From positions 3,720,001-3,784,000 of the forward strand of contig NZ_JACHND010000001.1 in assembly GCF_014205275.1 (NCBI RefSeq): a stretch of 64,000 nucleotides of DNA, in the 5' to 3' direction. The stretch's first letter is position 1. Every line of letters begins with the position of its first letter. Position numbers and translations under genes: made by a program. The notes under the pieces were generated by a model. The model saw nothing but the letters and a program-made list of their open reading frames with translations, did no database searches and had not been told where the DNA came from. Below, piece after piece: positions 53,272 to 61,229 of the stretch. This stretch comes from Sphaerisporangium siamense. GTDB lineage: Bacteria > Actinomycetota > Actinomycetes > Streptosporangiales > Streptosporangiaceae.

Positions 53272-53744
53272 CCCCGGTGACCAAGTCGTCAAGACTCACC
53301 TGCCCGATGCGTGGCGGACAAGAGCCCTCACACGCGCGGTCGGCGCAGTCGTCATGAACTTCCTCTCCCAGTTTGAGTACGCCCAGCGCTGCCCTCACGT
53401 GTAGGTACTGCACGGTCGCAGCGTGCGAACCACCCTAATCAGGGGCACTGACAACAGGGGCACTATTAGGCGAAAACCCCAGCCCGGGGCGGGGTTTGTC
53501 GCTCTCTGGCCGGAAATCCCTGCCCCTTGGGCAGATCTTGTTGCAGGCGAGCTGTGCGCACCACGCTTAGGTGTAGAACGTTCGTTCCAGTAAGCGACCT
53601 GTGACACCATGCGGCTGATCGATTCAAGTGGCAGATCTTGTCCACATGACTAGGATCGACTTGCTCCTGGTGGAAACCCGGATGCGGCGCGAGCTTTCCC
53701 CCAGGAGTACATTGCTCTGCGACACACGTGAGACGGAGTGGCGG
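53272..53744. promoter_or_regulatory. Divergent control region of the phosphorothioation locus
   Basis: This gap separates the helicase operon from sspA. It contains a hairpin AAACCCC-N10-GGGGTTT (53474-53497), the direct repeat GGCAGATCTTGT at 53530-53541 and 53630-53641 (exactly 100 bp apart), and GAAC-GTTC-GTTC (53576-53587), which matches the GAACN4GTTC core of gram-positive LexA boxes. Control of both operons from here is inferred. Confidence 0.5.
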
Positions 53745-54917
53745 ATGATGAACAGGCCCAATGGGTCGGATGTGTCCTACCTTGACTACAATGCCACAGC
53801 ACCGATCCGACCCGAGGCCGCCGCAGCCGTCATTGAAGCGATGCAGTCGGTCGGAAACGCCTCAAGCATCCACCAACCGGGACGACGGGCCGCGCATCGG
53901 GTCGACCTTGCTCGTCGACAGCTGGCAGCCCTGCTTAACTGCTCACCGGGCGAGATCATCTTCACGTCCGGGGCTACCGAGGCCAACAATCTTGCCCTCC
54001 GCTCTACCTACATCCCTGGGCGTCCGCTGGTGACGAGCCCGGTGGAACATCCTGCTGTTCTGGAGACAGCCCGGATGGTGACCGTCGAACGTCCAGAGGA
54101 CCTTGTGTTGCTGCCGGTCGGCTCCGACGGCCTGGTGGATCTCAACGCCGTGGAGCAGGTCTTCGCGACACGAAGCGGTGGGGTCGTCTCCCTGATGAGA
54201 GCGAACAACGAGACCGGTGTCCTTACTGATCTTCGAGTCGTGGCCAAGGCGGCTCGTGAGGTCGGCGCCCTCGTTCACACGGACGCCACCCAAATCGTCG
54301 GCCGTCTGCCTGTAGATGTTGCTGAACTCGATGTCGACCTGCTGTCGCTGTCGGCCCACAAGTTCGGTGGCCCGCAGGGCGTCGGCGCGCTGTATGTGCG
54401 GCGTGGGACGCCACTGCCGCCCCGGTCGCTCTTGGTGGGTGGCGAGCAAGAGCGCGGCTTGCGCGCGGGTACTTTGAACGTGGCGGGGATTGTCGGTATG
54501 GGTGCTGCGGCCGACGTGGTACGACGCGACCTTAGTGAGGAAGCCAAGCGTATTACCGCACTGCGTGACCGCCTCGAACGCCTGCTGACCTGTGCTCTGC
54601 CTAACTGCCGTATCAATGGCCGGCGAGATCAGCGACTCCCTGGTGTTACGAGTATCACCTTTCCGGGGGTGCCAGCGGATGCCGTGCTGGCGGCCATGCC
54701 TGACGTCGCTGCTTCGGAGGGCAGCGCGTGTGCGTCCGGTGCCCCGACGCCGAGCCACGTGCTTCTGGCGATGGGACTGTCCCGAGAGGATGCCGATAGC
54801 ACGATCCGCTTCTCGCTGGGCTACGTCACTACGGACGCTGAGATTGAGCACGCGGCGCAAGCCGTCGCACGTGCTGTGACGCAGGTTCGTTCCGCGCTGG
54901 CCGATGGCTCTCGCTGA
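53745..54917 (+). CDS. sspA: Cysteine desulfurase (SspA/DndA-type) of DNA phosphorothioation
   Basis: 390 residues of the IscS/NifS fold. ATG 53745 with GGAG 6 nt upstream is chosen; the longer frame lacks family sequence. YLDYNATAP opens the protein, LSAHKFGGPQGVG holds the PLP Lys, and ASEGSACASGAPTPSH the persulfide Cys. It would supply sulfur for phosphorothioate insertion. Classed as SspA instead of a housekeeping IscS because it heads the sspBCD genes, 54 nt before the DUF4007 gene. Confidence 0.87.
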   Translation: MMNRPNGSDVSYLDYNATAPIRPEAAAAVIEAMQSVGNASSIHQPGRRAAHRVDLARRQLAALLNCSPGEIIFTSGATEANNLALRSTYIPGRPLVTSPVEHPAVLETARMVTVERPEDLVLLPVGSDGLVDLNAVEQVFATRSGGVVSLMRANNETGVLTDLRVVAKAAREVGALVHTDATQIVGRLPVDVAELDVDLLSLSAHKFGGPQGVGALYVRRGTPLPPRSLLVGGEQERGLRAGTLNVAGIVGMGAAADVVRRDLSEEAKRITALRDRLERLLTCALPNCRINGRRDQRLPGVTSITFPGVPADAVLAAMPDVAASEGSACASGAPTPSHVLLAMGLSREDADSTIRFSLGYVTTDAEIEHAAQAVARAVTQVRSALADGSR

Positions 54918-54971
54918 CTGTCACCCGTTCAACACCTCGTTAGAGGAATGCATCGAACATGGAGGTTCTGG

Positions 54972-56054
54972 ATGTCAGACAGCCGGCTTGGGGAAGCCGC
55001 TCATTTTTCCTTCGCGCGACATGAGACCTTCGCGCCTCGCTTCGGCTGGCTGCATAAGGCGTATACGCAGGTTAAAGACGACCCGAGCGCGTTCCTCGCA
55101 GATGACGCCCCAGTGCTGTTCGGCGTGGGCAAGAACATGGTCAACGCCATGCGCTACTGGTCGCGGGCCTTCAAGCTGACCCGCGAGCACTACCCGACGA
55201 GCGGGGCGCGCTCCAAGTACTCTTTCCCCACCTGGGAGGCCCGTTGGCTTCTCGACGATGATGGCGCTGACCCCTATTTGGAAGAAAATGGCAGCCTGTG
55301 GTTGCTGCACTGGTGGCTGGTCTCTTCCCGTCCCGGGGCTAAATGCTGGGCGCCGACCTGGTACACGGCTTTCCATCTTGCGCCGTTCTCCCGGTTCACG
55401 GTGGCGGACATGACGCAGGTCGTCACTCGGCACGTGAACTTCTCCTACAAGGAGAGTCCGGTCGAAGCATCAATCGGTCGTGATATCGACTGCTTGACCA
55501 AGATGTACGCGCGTAGCGCTCCGGAGAAGGCCGGCTCACCGGGCAGCTATGAAGACCTGCTTGCTTGCCCATTCCGAGACCTCGACCTGCTTACCTTTGT
55601 TGGCACGCGTGGCAAGCCAGAGTGGCAGTTCACTAGCGGGCACCGAACCACGCTACCTGCCCGGGTCCTGGCCTATGCCTGCCTCGACTACGCCGCCAAG
55701 TTCTCCCGTCAGGCCAACTCGATCTCTGTTGCCCGTCTGGCCAACGAGCCGGGTTCCCCGGGGCGCGCCTTCCGCGTCAGAGAGAACGAGATCGTCATGG
55801 CGCTGCAGAAGGTCGCCGCGGACCACCCGCAACTTAACCTGACCGAGGCCGTAGGACAGCGCAGCCTCGCGTTCGCGATCGACCCCTTCGTGCTGGCATG
55901 GCAGGTGCTCGACGAGCAGTATGACTTCGTCACCCAGCGCCCCGGTTTCCCTACCCGCGAAGAATGGGCCGCCCAGTTCCCTAAGCTCGCCGAGGCCGAA
56001 CCAAAGGAACTCACCACCAACACCGCCGAGCCGCTCTTTGAGGAGACCGCGTGA
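54972..56054 (+). CDS. sspB: DUF4007 protein SspB (phosphorothioation)
   Basis: 360 residues from ATG 54972 with GGAGG 6 nt upstream. SFARHETFAPRFGWLHKAY, VLFGVGKNMVNAMRYWSRAF and WLLHWWLVS are characteristic of DUF4007. The family is SspB of the single-strand phosphorothioation system, reported to nick DNA, and lies between sspA and sspC in the canonical order. Four-base GTGA overlap with the ATPase gene indicates coupled translation. Confidence 0.88.
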   Translation: MSDSRLGEAAHFSFARHETFAPRFGWLHKAYTQVKDDPSAFLADDAPVLFGVGKNMVNAMRYWSRAFKLTREHYPTSGARSKYSFPTWEARWLLDDDGADPYLEENGSLWLLHWWLVSSRPGAKCWAPTWYTAFHLAPFSRFTVADMTQVVTRHVNFSYKESPVEASIGRDIDCLTKMYARSAPEKAGSPGSYEDLLACPFRDLDLLTFVGTRGKPEWQFTSGHRTTLPARVLAYACLDYAAKFSRQANSISVARLANEPGSPGRAFRVRENEIVMALQKVAADHPQLNLTEAVGQRSLAFAIDPFVLAWQVLDEQYDFVTQRPGFPTREEWAAQFPKLAEAEPKELTTNTAEPLFEETA

Positions 56055-59000
56055 CCACCGCGACCCCCACGCGGACCTCCAGCAGCCCCGCGACCTTCGC
56101 CCCCCAGTTTCCCGCCGGCATCGAACTCGTCGGCTCCCAGATGCGCTCGACGAACCTTGAGCGGGACATTACGGACGACCTGCACGCTCCCTATGTCGGC
56201 GCCCGGGCGGTCGATGTTCTGGAACGTGTTGCTAGCGCGCTTGCCGACCAACGCCGAACCCGCGCCTGGTCGTTCACCGGCCCATACGGATCCGGCAAGT
56301 CCACCCTGTCCAACTTCATCGACGCCTTGCTCGGGCGGGACGCCAAGCGGCGCAGCGAGGCCGAGCGCATCCTCGACGAGGCCAGCCCTGCTCTCGCTCA
56401 GCGCCTGGTTGGAGCACGCGATGCCATCGCCCCCCAAGGGTTCCTCGGCGGCGTAGCCACCGCACGCCGTGAATCCCTGATCGCCACGCTCGCCCGGGCC
56501 CTGCACACCGCGGCGGAGCGACGCTGGGACAAGCGCATCCCCAAGGCCATCGCTGCGGCCCTTACGGCATGCGCCGACCCGGATACTGCCAGCGCTAAGA
56601 ACATCCTCGACGCCGTTACCAAACTGACGGCGGGCGGACAGCCCCTGCTCCTCGTCATCGACGAGTTCGGCAAGACGCTGGAACACCTTGCTGGGCACAA
56701 CGAGTTCGCCGACGCCCAGCACGATCTGTTCCTGCTGCAGGAACTCGCCGAGAAGTCGGCCGGCCCCAATGGGCTGCCCGTTTACCTGATGACCCTGCAG
56801 CACCTGTCGTTCATTGATTACGCCGCCCGGTCCAGCGAACTGAAAACCCGCGAGTGGGCCAAGATCCAGGGGCGCTTCGAGGACATCACCTTTGTCCCTC
56901 ATCACGGCGACTCCCTGCACCTGCTGCGCCGCTGCCTCGACCACGCGGCCGTCAGCCCCTCAGGGCAGGCACTGATTACCGCCTCGGCCCAGGCAGCCGC
57001 GGAGATCTGGACGGAGCATGGTCTCGGGGCCCTAGCTGAACTCGGACCCGAGCATTTCGCGGACCTCTACCCGCTGCACCCGATCACGGCCCTCGCCGCA
57101 CCGATCCTCGCTGCCCAAATCGGCCAACACGACCGCAGCATCTCAGGCTTCCTTAACAGCGGGGAACCTAATACCGTCCGTCACTCGCTAGCCCGGCACA
57201 GTAGCGAGAAGGCCGACCGTGCCAGCACGGTGCGACTGCCGCAGCTGTACGACTACTTCCTCAACTCTGGGCGCACCACCCTGCTCGCTTCCGCCAACGC
57301 GAGCCGGTGGATCGAGGTCGACTCGCGCATTCGGGACGCAAACGGCCTTCCGGACACCGATCAGGACATTCTAAAGACCATCGGTGTCCTCAATCTGATC
57401 GACTCCGACGGGGTCCTCAGTGCCACCGCGCCGATGATTCACTTCGCTCTCCACGACCCCACGGAGGTCGCCGACCCCGACGACTTCACGGCGCTCGAAG
57501 AACGACTCGCCGACCTTGTCCGCCGGGGCTTCGTGGTTCACCGTGAGTTCAGTGGCGAGTACCGGGTTTGGCAGGGCACGGACGTCGACATCGACGGTCG
57601 ACTCAAGGAAATCATCAGCCACTTCGATGACGCCTCGGTTATCGATCGTCTCGGCAGTCTCGTCCCACAGGCATTCGTGGCTGGCCGCCATAGCCAGGTC
57701 ACCGGCATGATGCGCGTATTCTACACCGCGGTTAGTGGTCCGGAGACCAAGACAGTTGCCGCCCCGGACGAGTTGAGGGAGCCTGCCGACGGTCTCGTCG
57801 TCTTCCACCTCGGCACCGACGCCGATCGGCCGAGCGTCGACTCGCCCCTGCCAGTGCTCGTTGGCACCACGCCACACCCGGACGTGGTGCTCACGACGGC
57901 GACCTACTTGGTCGCGCTTAAAGAACTCAGCAATGACCAGGGCCTCGACCACGTCGCCCGGCGGGAAGTCACCGAGCGAATCGTGCAGGCCGAAGCGGAA
58001 CTGCTGGAACTGATGCAGGACGCTTTCTACCCGCCGTCCTCCGAGGCGTCGTGGAACCTGTGGCACAGCGGCATCGCCCCCGGCGAAGCACCTGCCGCCT
58101 CGAACCTGACGGCCCGAAGTCTCAGCGGACTGGTCTCCCTGGCCTGCGAGTCGGTGTACCCGCACACGCCCCACATCCGCAACGAGATGCTCGGCCGTCA
58201 CGTCCTGACCAGCCAGGCCGCCCAGGCCCGCGGCATACTGCTAACAGCCATGTTCTCCGCTTCAGGGCAAAAAAACCTCGGCTTCACGGACGGCTACAAG
58301 CCCGAGCGCGCTATGTACAGCGGCGTGCTGGCCTACCTTGGCCTGCACCGCCAGAACGGCGTGGCCCAGGCCGAGAGCCAGCAGGAAAGCCTGCTCCCGT
58401 ACGGCTTCTCCCCGCCTGGAGAAGGCCACGAGCATGCACAGCCCGCCTGGAACGCGCTGAACGAGGTACTCACCGGTGCCACCGAGCGTCTGAGCACCGA
58501 GGAGGTCATCCGGACTCTGATGAGCCCGCCTTTCGGGCTCAAGGCCGGAGTCATTCCGGTGTTTCTCGTGCCAGCTCTCGTCATCCGCCGACACGACATC
58601 GCCCTGTTCGAGGAAGGCACCTATCTGCCCCGGCTGACCATCGACGTGGTCGAACGCCTCGTTAAGGGCCCGGGACGCTTCTCGGTGAAGTACACGCCGG
58701 CCGGAGAAGGCCAGCGCGGCGGCATTATCAAGAAACTGATGATCTCCCTCGGCGTGGAAGCACCACGCTCCAAGGCTCTGCGCAACCCCGACCTGCTCGC
58801 GGTCGCCAGTGCCCTAATCATGCGGGTGGCCGATCTCAACAAGTACGCCCGCACCACGCAGAACATCTCCGCCGATGCTCGCGCGGTGCGCGCGACCATT
58901 GCTAAGGCGGTGGACCCTGACGAGCTGGTCTTCCACGCACTCCCAAAGGCTCTCGGTCTCCCCGAGGTCCCGGCACGCACGCGCGCCAACGTGGAGGCGG

Positions 59001-59629
59001 CGAACACTTATGTCGAACGCCTTACCGCAGCTGCGGACGAACTCGTCGCGATCGACGATCGGCTGCGCACGGAAGTCATCCAAGTACTGGCCAAGGAGTT
59101 CCGCCTGCCAGCCAAACTGTCCCAGCTGCGTACCCAGCTCGCGGCCCGTCTGCGAGGCTTCGCAGACGCCGTGCTAGCACCGGAACTGCGGGGCTTCGTC
59201 GACTTTGTCCTAAGCGACAGTCTCCAAGACGACGACTGGCTTGAGCCCATCGTCGTACGCCTCACCAACTCCGCCCTCGGCGACTGGGACGACCACGAAG
59301 TCAAGGTCTTCCCCCAGAAAGCCAGGGTGATGGCTGCAGCCCTCGACCGCGTCGGTCACCTGCACCATGCCGGACGTGAGATCCGTGGTCGGGAAGAGAA
59401 GCTCGACGCGCAGCTGTTGACCTTGACCGACAGCGCCGGCGTAGAGCAGCGCACCCTGATCTACGTGCCGGAGCATGCCCGTGGAGAGGCCGACACACTG
59501 GCCATTGACGTCTTGAAGCAGGCCGAGAAGGTGCTCGGCCCGGATGGAGCACGCATTCTGCTCGCTGCCCTCGCTCAGCGTGTTACCGATGCCGCCGCAG
59601 CGGCAAGTGAAAGGAAGGCAGAGGGATGA
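56051..59629 (+). CDS. sspC: Large P-loop ATPase SspC (phosphorothioation)
   Basis: 1192 residues. The N-terminal ATPase domain has FTGPYGSGKSTLSNF (Walker A, near residue 80) and LLLVIDEFGKTL (Walker B). The remaining ~900 residues are a long helical and mixed region with no separate domain recognised, matching the large ATPase of sspBCD clusters. It probably drives DNA opening or exchange during sulfur insertion. Overlaps both neighbours by 4 nt, so sspBCD is one tightly coupled unit. Confidence 0.85.
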   Translation: MTTATPTRTSSSPATFAPQFPAGIELVGSQMRSTNLERDITDDLHAPYVGARAVDVLERVASALADQRRTRAWSFTGPYGSGKSTLSNFIDALLGRDAKRRSEAERILDEASPALAQRLVGARDAIAPQGFLGGVATARRESLIATLARALHTAAERRWDKRIPKAIAAALTACADPDTASAKNILDAVTKLTAGGQPLLLVIDEFGKTLEHLAGHNEFADAQHDLFLLQELAEKSAGPNGLPVYLMTLQHLSFIDYAARSSELKTREWAKIQGRFEDITFVPHHGDSLHLLRRCLDHAAVSPSGQALITASAQAAAEIWTEHGLGALAELGPEHFADLYPLHPITALAAPILAAQIGQHDRSISGFLNSGEPNTVRHSLARHSSEKADRASTVRLPQLYDYFLNSGRTTLLASANASRWIEVDSRIRDANGLPDTDQDILKTIGVLNLIDSDGVLSATAPMIHFALHDPTEVADPDDFTALEERLADLVRRGFVVHREFSGEYRVWQGTDVDIDGRLKEIISHFDDASVIDRLGSLVPQAFVAGRHSQVTGMMRVFYTAVSGPETKTVAAPDELREPADGLVVFHLGTDADRPSVDSPLPVLVGTTPHPDVVLTTATYLVALKELSNDQGLDHVARREVTERIVQAEAELLELMQDAFYPPSSEASWNLWHSGIAPGEAPAASNLTARSLSGLVSLACESVYPHTPHIRNEMLGRHVLTSQAAQARGILLTAMFSASGQKNLGFTDGYKPERAMYSGVLAYLGLHRQNGVAQAESQQESLLPYGFSPPGEGHEHAQPAWNALNEVLTGATERLSTEEVIRTLMSPPFGLKAGVIPVFLVPALVIRRHDIALFEEGTYLPRLTIDVVERLVKGPGRFSVKYTPAGEGQRGGIIKKLMISLGVEAPRSKALRNPDLLAVASALIMRVADLNKYARTTQNISADARAVRATIAKAVDPDELVFHALPKALGLPEVPARTRANVEAANTYVERLTAAADELVAIDDRLRTEVIQVLAKEFRLPAKLSQLRTQLAARLRGFADAVLAPELRGFVDFVLSDSLQDDDWLEPIVVRLTNSALGDWDDHEVKVFPQKARVMAAALDRVGHLHHAGREIRGREEKLDAQLLTLTDSAGVEQRTLIYVPEHARGEADTLAIDVLKQAEKVLGPDGARILLAALAQRVTDAAAAASERKAEG

Positions 59630-60459
59630 CAGAAGGAGTCGACAACAAGAAGGTCCGGCACGTGCTCGGTATATCCGGCGGCAAGGACTCCTCCGCGCTT
59701 GCTGTCTATATGCGCGACCGAGTTCCGGAGATGGAGTACTTCTTCTGCGACACCGGCGCCGAGCTGCCTGAGACCTACGAGTACCTCAACCGGCTTGAGG
59801 CTGCTCTGGGAAAGTCGATCGTGCGGCTGAACGCCGACCGCGACTTCGACCACTGGATGGAGGTCTACCAGGGCACCCTGCCCAGCCCCCAGATGCGGTG
59901 GTGCACCAAGAACCTAAAGATCAAGCCCCTGGAAGACTGGGTCGGTGACGACAAGGTCATCTCCTACGTCGCTATCCGCGCCGACGAGAACCGCCTCGGC
60001 TACGTCAGCACTAAGCCGAACATCGAGGCCGTCTTTCCCTTCCGCGAGGACGGCATCGACAAGGACGGTGTGATGCGGATTCTCGACGAGGCTGGCATCG
60101 GTCTACCCGACTACTACGAGTGGCGCACTCGCTCAGGCTGTTACTTCTGCTTCTTCCAGCGCAAGCACGAGTGGGTCGGCCTCAAGGAGCGTCACCCTGA
60201 CCTCTTCGAACGGGCCGTCGAGTATGAGGAGAAGGTTCGGTACCGCCACACTGCCATGAAGGGCCGCAACTACACCTGGTCGCAGGGTGAGTCCCTTCCG
60301 GATCTGATAGCGCGCAAGGACGAGATCGAGGCTAAGCACCAAGCGGCCTTGGAGCGCGCCGCCAAGCGCATCAAGCCCAACCGGCCCCTCCTGGAAGTCC
60401 TCAGTGACGCCCTCGACTCCGAGGATGACGAGGCCGGCTGCTCCGTCTGCCACCTCTGA
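59626..60459 (+). CDS. sspD: PAPS-reductase-like ATP pyrophosphatase SspD (phosphorothioation)
   Basis: 277 residues. LGISGGKDSSALAVYM is the PP-loop; RWCTKNLKIKP and SGCYFCFFQRKHEW carry conserved Cys, and the protein ends in CSVCHL. The family activates the DNA phosphate with ATP and passes sulfur to it, as for DndC/SspD. Completes the A-B-C-D order. A strong hairpin follows 30 nt after the stop. Confidence 0.88.
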   Translation: MTEGVDNKKVRHVLGISGGKDSSALAVYMRDRVPEMEYFFCDTGAELPETYEYLNRLEAALGKSIVRLNADRDFDHWMEVYQGTLPSPQMRWCTKNLKIKPLEDWVGDDKVISYVAIRADENRLGYVSTKPNIEAVFPFREDGIDKDGVMRILDEAGIGLPDYYEWRTRSGCYFCFFQRKHEWVGLKERHPDLFERAVEYEEKVRYRHTAMKGRNYTWSQGESLPDLIARKDEIEAKHQAALERAAKRIKPNRPLLEVLSDALDSEDDEAGCSVCHL

Positions 60460-60488
60460 GAGGGTGACGCCCGGGTCCAACTACATAG

Positions 60489-60521
60489 GCCCGCCCCGGC
60501 GAAGGCTTTCGCGCGGTGGGC
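60489..60521 (+). terminator. Hairpin terminator after sspD
   Basis: GCCCGCC (60489-60495) pairs with GGTGGGC (60515-60521, one G-U pair), with an inner stem GCGAA-GGCT-TTCGC (60499-60512). It lies 30 nt after the sspD stop and before the next transcription unit. Confidence 0.55.
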
Positions 60522-60723
60522 CGTTGCCGTCAGTCGTTCGGGCACATCAGAGGATTGCACCGATTAGTGGCTTGTGATGCGGCAGCCGCAGACCTAACCG
60601 CCACGTTGCATAGGCTACGCCGGACACGTGGTCTGTGGGGTCGGACCGTGCAGCGCACATCTAAGAGCCCTGAATCGCTCGATTGCTTCCTCTGATCTGC
60701 TCCTAGGTGAGATGCTAGGTGCT

Positions 60724-61119
60724 ATGTCGGGACGCGTTCTGAAACGGATAGGCGGAGTCCTGTTTATAGGGGCCGCAATCGCGATGGGTATCTACTTCTA
60801 TCGAACCGGGCTGGATAAGGCCGACAAACTCGCTAGTGTACTTGGCGCGTTTATCGGCCTTACTGGCCTGGCCCTAGCGCTCTATGGCTCATTGCGGAAC
60901 GAAGACACGAGCTCGTCGCCCATGCTGGACAATGAATCGTCGGGAGTGCACAACACCATCGGTGGTAACAGCACCTTCCATGGTCCGGTAGCGCAGGGTA
61001 ATAACTTCAACCAGATTGCCTTCGGGTCGCCGGCGCTCCCTACGCCTCAACAAAGCACTCCACCGTTGGAGAAACTCACTTCCTCTCCATGCGATCCCCA
61101 TGCCGCTGACGCGGGATGA
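60724..61119 (+). CDS. Small two-helix membrane protein with amyloid-type motif (putative NLR effector)
   Basis: 131 residues from ATG 60724 (ATG 60712 possible). Two hydrophobic helices (about 9-26, GGVLFIGAAIAMGIYFY; about 38-56, SVLGAFIGLTGLALALY) are followed by a polar region with NTIGGNSTFHGPVAQGNNFN (77-96) and QIAF. The FHGPVAQ core is matched by FYGPVIQ at the N-terminus of the NB-ARC protein encoded next. In actinobacteria such shared short motifs are known from NLR/effector pairs thought to signal through amyloid templating. The membrane helices suggest a membrane-disrupting or anchoring effector. Inference from sequence pairing. Confidence 0.65.
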   Translation: MSGRVLKRIGGVLFIGAAIAMGIYFYRTGLDKADKLASVLGAFIGLTGLALALYGSLRNEDTSSSPMLDNESSGVHNTIGGNSTFHGPVAQGNNFNQIAFGSPALPTPQQSTPPLEKLTSSPCDPHAADAG

Positions 61120-61229
61120 AACGGTATTCGCCGAGATCTGCGCAAGCTTTTCCCCTTCGTGGCCTCTGACCTCTCTTGTTGGCCGACTTCCCCAAACTCA
61201 ATCGACTCAAGAATTGATTTGCATTCGAA

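Noticed and set aside
53745..60459. Double-strand Dnd (DndABCDE) system
   Set aside because: The second gene is DUF4007 rather than DndB and there is no DndD-type SMC ATPase or DndE; the gene order fits Ssp.
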